Shown here: piece by piece, positions 45,212 to 51,703 of the stretch | How the letters are laid out: the number at the start of each line of letters is the position of its first letter | Position numbering within the stretch: the stretch's first letter is position 1 | IMG/VR virus record: IMGVR_UViG_3300014911_000009 | Location: 1-51,703 of that record | Reading direction: 5' to 3' (one strand) | DNA: 51,703 nucleotides | DNA from: a virus | Position numbers and translations under genes: made by a program | Notes under the pieces: model-generated | What the model was told of the DNA's origin: nothing | Databases searched by the model: none | Seen by the model: the letters and a program-made list of their open reading frames with translations, nothing else

Positions 45212-46438
45212 TTATAGTGGCTCCGACCGCCCGCGACCGCCGATATTCGTATACGTATGCCAGCGATAGTTATACGCAGAACGACCCCGGGAACCGCAAT
45301 ACGTCCCACTATTCCAATAACCGCCCGCCAGCAGCTTCACATCACCATATGTCCCTTGCTTATACAATAAGCCTTTTGTGCCTGGGAGATCATACCAAGC
45401 CCAGGACGGATCTCCTGTATCGGGCAAACCATCCACTCGAAACGATTGATCTCTTAGCCATTGCCACAGCACCCCACAACAATCCTCACAACCAATATTA
45501 GAGATCATACGTCGGCCAGCAGTATCAGAATGGCCACCAGTAGTTACAGGATCGGCTGATCCAGAGATGTTGGTTTCTTCATTGCTACCACGAGCTAATG
45601 ATTGAAATTCTAAGTCGTCTTCCATTATCATCCCAACTTTTACCAGCCTGTCAACGTAATCCATCCAGTTAATGTTATCAAGAATAGTGGCACCATACAC
45701 ACTTTGAACTCCACCAGCGCTATCGTCAGAGCCCAAGTATATCATTTCCCAGCCGTTGGTCCCGTCGTCCCAGGCCAGGCCAGCATTGCTCATATTTTTA
45801 TTGCGGGCACGATGTTTAAGGTCCCAGATCGAAGCGGGCAATATATCATTGGCATAATAATTGGCTAGATCGTGTTCTCTACACGTCCAAGTCACAGTGT
45901 CATCAACCACGGTATCTCCTGGTGTAGTAGGCCATGTTGGTTCAGAGGCCCCCGAAGTCCCCGCCACAGTGGCCTCATACCAGTATCCATTATCGGTCGT
46001 AGGGGCTCGGAAGTCTCCCTCGCTATATGCAGTCGATGCAGCCCAGTCCGGGGGATCGGCATCTGCGCAGAGAGTATGAAAGCCTCCAATCTTACGTGAA
46101 TTATTCGCCGTGAAGCCTGACGGATAGGTACTATTCAATGAAATCTTGAATGCCAGGCTTCCGTTATCGTCACATGCATATACATAATAATCCTTGCCAT
46201 TGCTTATCGTGCCAGTGTCAAGGTCTGTAGCTGTACTAATATCAACATCAGTATCCGTAAAAAACCAGTTATCCCCGATTTTTAATGGGACAAGATTGCT
46301 TCCCTTAAACACAATCTTGCCATGATCGCTAGAATGTGCTTCCAACAATCTGTCGTTCTTGTTGAGATAGAAATTAGCCAGGATGGCTGCTGCCTTGATG
46401 TTGTCAGACATATCTTTTACTACTTTAGCATTACTCAT
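45212..46438 (-). CDS. DGR target: lectin-like tail protein, 408 aa
   Basis: A long N-terminal part with tail-fibre character (phrase WPTTPGDTVVDDTVTWTCRE, about 170-190, is a repeated phage fibre motif) leads to a C-terminal C-type-lectin-like domain starting near QWLRDQSFRVDG. The last 38 residues are the variable region, LLAGGYWNSGTYCG...GGRGRSEPL. Variation there changes surface residues for receptor binding. It overlaps the upstream gene (ATGA). Confidence 0.9.
   Translation of the reverse strand: MSNAKVVKDMSDNIKAAAILANFYLNKNDRLLEAHSSDHGKIVFKGSNLVPLKIGDNWFFTDTDVDISTATDLDTGTISNGKDYYVYACDDNGSLAFKISLNSTYPSGFTANNSRKIGGFHTLCADADPPDWAASTAYSEGDFRAPTTDNGYWYEATVAGTSGASEPTWPTTPGDTVVDDTVTWTCREHDLANYYANDILPASIWDLKHRARNKNMSNAGLAWDDGTNGWEMIYLGSDDSAGGVQSVYGATILDNINWMDYVDRLVKVGMIMEDDLEFQSLARGSNEETNISGSADPVTTGGHSDTAGRRMISNIGCEDCCGVLWQWLRDQSFRVDGLPDTGDPSWAWYDLPGTKGLLYKQGTYGDVKLLAGGYWNSGTYCGSRGRSAYNYRWHTYTNIGGRGRSEPL
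45222..45334 (-). repeat. DGR variable repeat (VR)
   Basis: Located at the 3' end of the target gene, ending nine bases before its stop. Fifteen substitutions relative to TR, for example AAT to TAT, AGT to GGT, CAG to CGG, CAC to CGC and AAT to TCT; none at template G, C or T. Identity ends after TCGGA/CCA near the stop. Confidence 0.95.
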
Positions 46439-46707
46439 GATAGACTACCTCCATTTCCAATGATGATTTGTGCTATTTCCTCCCTACTCCCGAATCCTTT
46501 TATCTTCCACAATGGCATCGGGTTATCAACCTTTTCTGTCACCAGATCTTCAATTTCTTCAGAGCCAGAAACAACACGGATAGCTTTATCATCCTCCAAA
46601 TTGTAAATAATTTTCATATCTTCTATTGCTTTGGCCTTAAATTCATCTACTTCTAGAAGATTCAAGAAATCTTGTTTTGTTGCTATATACTTGGGATAGC
46701 CTTTCAT
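46435..46707 (-). CDS. Small protein upstream of the DGR target, 90 aa
   Basis: MKGYPKYIATKQDFLNLLEV and ELIEDLV-type acidic helices, ending FGSREEIAQIIIGNGGSLS. Similar small proteins often lie between tail fibre genes and may be chaperone-like. Four-base overlap with the target gene (ATGA) indicates coupling. Start ATG 46707 follows AGGAGG. Confidence 0.6.
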   Translation of the reverse strand: MKGYPKYIATKQDFLNLLEVDEFKAKAIEDMKIIYNLEDDKAIRVVSGSEEIEDLVTEKVDNPMPLWKIKGFGSREEIAQIIIGNGGSLS

Positions 46708-46746
46708 ATTTTCACCTCCTAAGTTTTGATAGATTTTGATTAGTTT

Positions 46747-46768
46747 CTATCAACTGTTGCTGAGCTCC
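46747..46768 (-). repeat. 22-bp dispersed repeat, third copy
   Basis: TTCTATCAACTGTTGCTGAG, directly after the stop of the 464-aa tail protein (46768) and before the 90-aa gene. Matches 23891-23912 and 28472-28493. Confidence 0.5.
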
Positions 46769-48162
46769 TAAATCAAAGAATTATTAGGATATACTTTAAA
46801 ATAATAAGAAGTCCCATTTACTTCCACTTTTGCGATCCTTGGTGTGCCAGACAAGGTTGCATCTGGATGAGCATTTAATCGCCGCACAATTAAGTCTCCG
46901 GCATCATATATAATACCTGTTGCTTCTGGGTAGGTCTTAAAATAGTATCTGCTTTTCCCACTCACATATTCAAAAATTACTGGAGTGCCAGACAATGTAG
47001 TATCCTGAATGGAATAAGGGTTATTTATATACTCTGTGCTTATACTATTTGCCAATGAGGATACTGTTGGATATGCTTTGCAATAATAATAATTTGCACA
47101 ACATGCAAATCTTAGAACTATCGGAGTTCCAGATAAAGTAGCATCATCGTAGGATAAATATGAATGACTACCCAAATAACTCAAATATGTACTATCCTCA
47201 TGATCAATCGTATATTGATGATTATAGACAAAGAAATTCTTCAAATTGGCATCTGAGGAAGTAGATTTGATATAGTCCTGCCCTTCATACGCTGAATATC
47301 CATAGTTGGGTATAGTAATGTAGACATATCCACCGTAATAACACCATGCCCAGTCTGTATCCTGTATTTGGGTATTGCTAAGACTGAGAAGAGAATATAC
47401 AGAATCACCAGGAGTAATATAGTAAGCTTTTGGTACGGTAGTAGGTGAAGTAGTTGTGGATATTCTTATGCAGTATCCTGTCTTTGCATCAACTGTATCT
47501 GTAGCCCAATCTGACGGAGGGGTATATTCTATCAACCCATCGCTAGCAAAATCATTGGTATTATCAACTAAGTTGTTTGCTGTGCTTAACAGTTCTCCCC
47601 ATACACCACTGCCTTTTGAATATTCTACTTTAAGAGTAACATTTGCTCCCCATTGGGAAAAGGCAAAGTCAATCTTACCAAAGGTAGAACTGTCAATAAT
47701 GTAAAGATAGTCATCTGTTTCAGCAAGAACGGTAAAAGGAGTTCCCTCTTCACTCGCTGCTTCTGTAGAGTTGTCCGTATAAGTTGCACCGTCATAAAAC
47801 AATACATAGTCAAAACTGGTTAAGGTTACACTTGCTGCCTGTCCCATGTATGTCAAAGGAGCACCATCAAGATACAGTTGGTTAATCACGTTATGTGCAT
47901 AATTGGATACAGCTATTTTCCAGATGGAGTAGGCATCATAGGCTTTTTCGTGCGTCCAGTTGGTATAGCTTGATATAGTATTGCCCAACCCCACATCTCT
48001 GAGCATTTTTGTGTCTAAAGAACAACTGGCTATTATGGCAACGATTTCTTCCGCCGAGATGTCATATTTCTTGTATCTGCCGTCAAGAAAGTTGAAGTTT
48101 TTGTTGGTCTTTTTTATGTATTGTTCTTTGGTAGCATCTTCTAGTATATGTTCAATGGACAT
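46768..48162 (-). CDS. Phage tail/structural protein with three C-terminal repeats
   Basis: 464 residues. A helical N-terminus (MSIEHILEDATKEQYIKKTN) is followed by beta-rich, aromatic, Thr/Ser-rich sequence typical of fibres. Three repeats of the form DATLSGTP...YYFK.YP occur at about 345-370, 390-415 and 440-460. It is the first gene behind leader copy 2 and lies upstream of the DGR target, probably as part of the same adhesion structure. Confidence 0.7.
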   Translation of the reverse strand: MSIEHILEDATKEQYIKKTNKNFNFLDGRYKKYDISAEEIVAIIASCSLDTKMLRDVGLGNTISSYTNWTHEKAYDAYSIWKIAVSNYAHNVINQLYLDGAPLTYMGQAASVTLTSFDYVLFYDGATYTDNSTEAASEEGTPFTVLAETDDYLYIIDSSTFGKIDFAFSQWGANVTLKVEYSKGSGVWGELLSTANNLVDNTNDFASDGLIEYTPPSDWATDTVDAKTGYCIRISTTTSPTTVPKAYYITPGDSVYSLLSLSNTQIQDTDWAWCYYGGYVYITIPNYGYSAYEGQDYIKSTSSDANLKNFFVYNHQYTIDHEDSTYLSYLGSHSYLSYDDATLSGTPIVLRFACCANYYYCKAYPTVSSLANSISTEYINNPYSIQDTTLSGTPVIFEYVSGKSRYYFKTYPEATGIIYDAGDLIVRRLNAHPDATLSGTPRIAKVEVNGTSYYFKVYPNNSLI

Positions 48163-48185
48163 TGGTTTTCACCGATCCTTTTTCA

Positions 48186-48432
48186 TTCATCTCGGATTAG
48201 GCCGAGGAGACTGCCTCCTTCAGGTGGCAGAGGTTTATAATCTGTAGAATCAGCCTTCCTCCTTTCTTTTTTAAGATTTACCTATCAAGCTGTCGGTTGT
48301 TTGTTTCTTAAACGCTATATGCTATTTAAGAAGGGTTGCAGTCAATCAACCTATCGTCCTCCGTTCTCCTGCGTGGCTTGACACGAAACCTGGAAGGACA
48401 AGCTGTCTGCCTTAGCTGACAGTAGTTGACTA
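48186..48432 (-). promoter_or_regulatory. Repeated structured leader, copy 2
   Basis: Nearly identical to 6271-6535 over about 200 bp, including the TGTCAGC..GCAGACAGC opening, TTGACTGCAACCC, the TTAAATAGCATATAGCGTTTA stem, AAAGAAAGGAGG, CTGCC..GGCAG and CTCGGCCTAATCCGAG. In this copy the ATG of the tail gene is 24 nt further away. Missing here is a ~50-bp block present in copy 1. Confidence 0.6.
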
Positions 48433-48500
48433 AGCTTATCTGCTCGTTGGTTATTTTAATGGTGTTTGACATTTTTCCTCTTTGCCTTAAAGGTTTTTTC

Positions 48501-48529
48501 TTGACTTTCTTGTTTAAAGTGTGTATAAT
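48501..48529 (+). promoter_or_regulatory. Strong promoter, leaderless transcript
   Basis: TTGACT (48501-48506), 17-bp spacer, perfect TATAAT (48524-48529). ATG 48536 lies seven bases from the -10 box, at the expected start site, so the message would be leaderless. A TTTTTTC precedes the -35 box, as at 42048 and 34152. Confidence 0.7.
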
Positions 48530-48535
48530 AATCCT

Positions 48536-49084
48536 ATGAAAAAAGCACTTATAACTTTGCTACTTTTTTTCCTGCCTGCAAGTGTTACAGCCGAACCCTC
48601 CGATTATATAAAATTTTCTCTTGGAGCTATAACAGGTCTCGCAATTCATGAGAGTGGTCATTTTATTGCTGGTGAAATAACCGATACAGATTTGCATTGG
48701 AATTCGCCAACACGTTTTACGTTTGATACCAAATCATCAAGAGATGCTGCGATTATTTCATCTGCTGGAATTCTCTCAAACATGCTGACAACAGAAGCCA
48801 TCCTCAACACTAAAATTCCCAAACAAAATTGGTATACTATTGGATTATTAACTTTTAGCGTAGCCCAACCACTTTTTTATGTTTTTACAGATCAAGTTTT
48901 TCATGATGCGCCCGATATTGAAACTATGAATGATAATGGTTTTAAAAGAGACTACATAAATACTGCCATTGTATTACATTCTCTTTTTAGTATATATCGT
49001 GTGTTTCATAAAACAGACATTCCCCTTTACTTCAAAGTATCGGAAAAGACAATTTTCATAGAGTTAATTGTTCACAGATTTTAA
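48536..49084 (+). CDS. Secreted or membrane metallopeptidase-like protein, 182 aa
   Basis: Start set at ATG 48536, which coincides with the expected transcription start. MKKALITLLLFFLPASVTAE is a signal peptide; IHESGHFIAGE near 40 is HExxH-like (HESGH), followed by two or three hydrophobic helices. The overall layout suggests a short M50-like or membrane-associated zinc protease. It is the only plus-strand gene here, between two minus tail genes, so it is probably a moron-like acquisition expressed in the lysogen. Confidence 0.6.
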   Translation: MKKALITLLLFFLPASVTAEPSDYIKFSLGAITGLAIHESGHFIAGEITDTDLHWNSPTRFTFDTKSSRDAAIISSAGILSNMLTTEAILNTKIPKQNWYTIGLLTFSVAQPLFYVFTDQVFHDAPDIETMNDNGFKRDYINTAIVLHSLFSIYRVFHKTDIPLYFKVSEKTIFIELIVHRF

Positions 49085-49095
49085 AAACTCCTTCC

Positions 49096-51703
49096 TTAAT
49101 TAGCTGCTATTTGTTTAGCTTCCTCTAAAGTTATGCCTTGTTTTTGGCATAAAACTTGCAGTATTTTCTCAGTCTCTTGTAGCTTCTTGTATGTTTCTGC
49201 ATGGCAGAACATGGAAAATTTACTCATGGCCTTAACTTTCATGAAATGGTGGCCATCATCGTTGACTGTGATAAGACCTGCTCTATCAAAGGCATGGAGA
49301 TTATGACTGATAACCTCATTAGCTTTGCCTGCCATGTGGCGAGAGAAGTCATGGGCAAGTTCAAGATCGTTGTAGTCATCCCAGGCGTTTTCTGTGAGAG
49401 TAGCATCGAGATGGAGTTCACCATTAGCAATAATTTCAGCTGCTAGATTCGTAGAGCCTCCTTCTATTAATGAAAATTTAAATTTACCTTCTTCTGTATC
49501 AGCAGTTACATTTACTGTTTCTAGTACGATAGAGCCATAATTAGTACTAGATTGTTTAAAATATATCTGCCCAGGATGATCACCTATAGCAGGAGTGCTT
49601 GGGTTGTGAACAAGACATAGTGATGCTCCACTGGTTCCAGAATAATTAGCATAAATTTGAAATCTACCTGAAACATTAGTTTGGCCTATTCTACAGATTA
49701 TATCGGAATAAGCATCAATGATGAAATCTAGACCACTTGTTTCTGTATATAATTTTGTGTTATAGCTGTTATCAAATACTAATTCCGCAGATGCTGAAAA
49801 ATCTCCTTTTATCTTAAGCTGTCCACCTACAGGTATTGTAAAAGCGTCCACAGAAAGTAAAAGCTGTGTCCCATCCCAATTTAAATATAGTTCATCATTT
49901 CCGATGTAAAACTTTGCTCTATCAGAGTCACTATCGTCTATGCCTAAAATAAATCCATCATTCACTCCCTTGACATCATCTATCCAAATAGTACAAGCCC
50001 CCAAATCCGTTACATATTTCAACCCCACCGAGATGATAGCTGTATCACTTCCAGGATTAGCCAGGGGCAGGGTAACTTGTGTCCAGGTGTTAGCAGAGAG
50101 GGCTGGTATATCAAGAGTCTCCAGTGGACTAGCGCAATTTGCGGTATCATCAAGAAGTAATTGCAAATCACCGCTTGCTGTTGCTACCGAACATTTTATC
50201 CACAATCTTACCTCGGAGGCTTTCGACAAATCTAATGAGGTTATGGCTTCGGTAGCAAGTATATCGCCAGCCGAAGCCCCAGCGACCACTTCCAGTTTAG
50301 CTGAGGCAGAACCTGCTTTATAATCGGATGTATCGGCGGTCGATGTCACATCAGTATCTACGCTTTCGCTCCAGGCATCATCGCAATTTTCAATAAGCCA
50401 GTAATTGACGAAATCCGTATTATGACAAACCGTGCAATCCGGTAATAGAAATAATTTGTTCCCATCTATATTAAATCCATAATAATCTCCGACCCCAATA
50501 GGTTCAACAGTAAAAGAATATAGGGAATAATTTTTAACTCTTCCATTTTTAGTGATAATTTTTCTATCTATTTTTATTGGTAATTCAGAAAAAGTATCAC
50601 TACCAATACGTATCCTAAAGTATTTAGCTCCTTTGATAATTTTTATTCTCTTTTCTCCAACGTAAAAACCAAGAGATAGAGCTAATCTTCTAACAGCATC
50701 AATTAGTGATTCGTTTTTATTACAAAATTCATAGTTATTATTGTTTATATTCCCATCTGAGTCTATCAATCCAGCGAGAAGTTTCATTCTGGTTTCCCGA
50801 TCATTTACAAGGTATTCTTCTGGAATATGTTTATTCCCAAGCACGCCTAACTTTCTTAATTCTTTTTGGAGTGACCATTTATGCCTGCCTCCTTGATATC
50901 CTGTTGTTATGCGCACATATTTTGCATTATTATTTGGCAAAACATCAAGGCGACACTCCAAACCAAGCTCAAAAGCATATCCTTGTAAAAAATCAATTAT
51001 TTCTTTATCTGCCGTGGTAATCGCAACTGAATTAGAAGTACCATCACCCAACCATAAGCCTAAAAAATATGGGTCTATAGAGACCTCTTTGTGCGGATAC
51101 TCAACTGAATTTTTATATGCCTTGTATCCATGTTTAAATGAATCAGACGACAATAGATAATTTGCTACAGATATATTCTTTGTGGTTATATACATTTCTT
51201 TTTTGCGACAATGAAAATAATGCCTTTTCAAAGAAAGAATATGTGATTTATTACATACAAAACTATCACCATTATTAAGAGTGATCTTATACATTTCTTC
51301 TTGTCCACGTCCAAGATTTAATACTTTTCTAGGGGTTGAATCATCACCCATAATTAAGTCTCCGATTACAATATCCTCGACTTTTTTAATAGAGCCATCA
51401 TACATTAAAATCTTAGTCCCTTTCCCAAAACATTTCCCCGCATTGAAAAATACGTCTCCGGCCCCTGGGTCAACTGCCAGGGTAACGGCTTTAGAGGTGA
51501 TCGTTCCGGCGGTGAGTTTGTTGACGGACAGGTCAGTAATATAGGCATCTCCGATAACACTTAAAGTTGCTAAATCTCCTGCATCAGATAAATTGGCAAG
51601 ACCAGAACCACCCTGAATCACTACCTTTCCTTTTATCGTTAAGGTATTAGCTTCAGAAATGTTCCAATCTATAAGATTATTGGCATCTCCCTGAAACTTA
51701 AAT
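49096..51703 (-). CDS. Tail fibre-like protein interrupted by an intein (partial)
   Basis: The frame is open to the right edge of the window, so the N-terminus lies outside. The visible N-extein (ISEANTLTIKGKVVIQGGSG..DVFFNAGK) and C-extein (TDFVNYWLIENCDDAWSESV onwards) are Gly/Ser/Thr-rich, beta-structured tail material with a C-terminal helical tail (ETEKILQVLCQKQGITLEEA). A 338-residue intein separates them. Carbohydrate-binding-like segments (TSDYKAGSASAKLEVVAG) appear after the insertion. A mature fibre requires splicing. Confidence 0.85.
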   Translation of the reverse strand, partial: FKFQGDANNLIDWNISEANTLTIKGKVVIQGGSGLANLSDAGDLATLSVIGDAYITDLSVNKLTAGTITSKAVTLAVDPGAGDVFFNAGKCFGKGTKILMYDGSIKKVEDIVIGDLIMGDDSTPRKVLNLGRGQEEMYKITLNNGDSFVCNKSHILSLKRHYFHCRKKEMYITTKNISVANYLLSSDSFKHGYKAYKNSVEYPHKEVSIDPYFLGLWLGDGTSNSVAITTADKEIIDFLQGYAFELGLECRLDVLPNNNAKYVRITTGYQGGRHKWSLQKELRKLGVLGNKHIPEEYLVNDRETRMKLLAGLIDSDGNINNNNYEFCNKNESLIDAVRRLALSLGFYVGEKRIKIIKGAKYFRIRIGSDTFSELPIKIDRKIITKNGRVKNYSLYSFTVEPIGVGDYYGFNIDGNKLFLLPDCTVCHNTDFVNYWLIENCDDAWSESVDTDVTSTADTSDYKAGSASAKLEVVAGASAGDILATEAITSLDLSKASEVRLWIKCSVATASGDLQLLLDDTANCASPLETLDIPALSANTWTQVTLPLANPGSDTAIISVGLKYVTDLGACTIWIDDVKGVNDGFILGIDDSDSDRAKFYIGNDELYLNWDGTQLLLSVDAFTIPVGGQLKIKGDFSASAELVFDNSYNTKLYTETSGLDFIIDAYSDIICRIGQTNVSGRFQIYANYSGTSGASLCLVHNPSTPAIGDHPGQIYFKQSSTNYGSIVLETVNVTADTEEGKFKFSLIEGGSTNLAAEIIANGELHLDATLTENAWDDYNDLELAHDFSRHMAGKANEVISHNLHAFDRAGLITVNDDGHHFMKVKAMSKFSMFCHAETYKKLQETEKILQVLCQKQGITLEEAKQIAAN
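50419..51432 (-). mobile_element. Intein with LAGLIDADG homing endonuclease
   Basis: 338 residues starting CFGKGTKILMYDGSIKKVED (Cys1, block A), block B with CNKSHILSL, LAGLIDADG motif 1 LGLWLGDGTS, motif 2 LLAGLIDSDGN, and the ending PIGVGDYYGFNIDG...LPDCTVCHN followed by Thr as +1 residue. His-Asn at the C-terminal splice site and both endonuclease motifs are intact. It sits between GK and TD of a tail protein. Confidence 0.93.

Overview
The window is one face of a double-stranded DNA phage or prophage genome from a bacterium I cannot name. Phage identity rests on a large terminase, a GTA-type holin, an N-acetylmuramoyl-L-alanine amidase endolysin, tail/fibre-like proteins, a tyrosine recombinase and a phage-style replication set (beta clamp, helicase loader, SbcC/SbcD-like pair, RusA, primase-helicase, RuvB-like ATPase). 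Base composition is AT-rich and Shine-Dalgarno signals (GGAGG) are strong, so a bacterial host is clear but its phylum is not. No tRNA, rRNA or CRISPR array was seen.

Layout. 1-10 kb (minus): small zinc-ribbon genes, terminase, methyltransferases, RusA, sliding clamp, a thioredoxin-like protein and the holin. 10-15.5 kb and 22.8-28.1 kb (minus): two runs of very small genes separated by 45-70 bp imperfect palindromes with the architecture of integron attC sites (R''-like CTAAC at the gene end, short hairpin, R'-like GTTAG immediately followed by the next gene's GGAGG). Between them (15.5-22.6 kb) lies a compact replication/recombination operon. 28.5-30.4 kb: an AT-rich, essentially gene-free divergent region holding an IS200/IS605 end relic, palindromes, a leftward terminator and divergent promoters. 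30.4-39.1 kb (plus): a rightward operon with a Ycf46-like AAA ATPase, DUF1257-like and DUF2997-like proteins, two adjacent structured RNA candidates, a DHH phosphoesterase, small genes separated by repeated UUCG hairpins, the tyrosine recombinase and a RuvB-like ATPase. 39.2-42 kb (minus): primase-helicase. 42-43.2 kb: a TnpB element. 43.2-46.7 kb (minus): a complete diversity-generating retroelement (DGR). 46.8-51.7 kb (minus): tail proteins, one carrying a 338-residue LAGLIDADG intein, with a small secreted or membrane metallopeptidase gene between them on the plus strand.

How it fits together. The minus-strand genes cover packaging, lysis, modification and replication, plus swappable-looking small accessory genes. 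The plus-strand operon has a different regulatory style. The DGR diversifies the C-terminus of a lectin-like tail protein: 15 substitutions in 113 bp, all at template adenines. The genome is dense in small mobile or repeated DNA: attC-like sites, a 50-bp dispersed palindromic repeat that has broken the recombinase's C-terminal zinc ribbon, a 36-bp repeat, two copies of a ~150-bp element, three copies of a long leader, four UUCG hairpins, TnpB and an intein.

The strongest candidates for undescribed biology are the attC-like cassette arrays in a phage without a visible IntI, the protein-interrupting 50-bp repeat, the highly structured ~235-nt RNA with its own promoter and terminator at 34.19-34.42 kb, and the repeated leaders.
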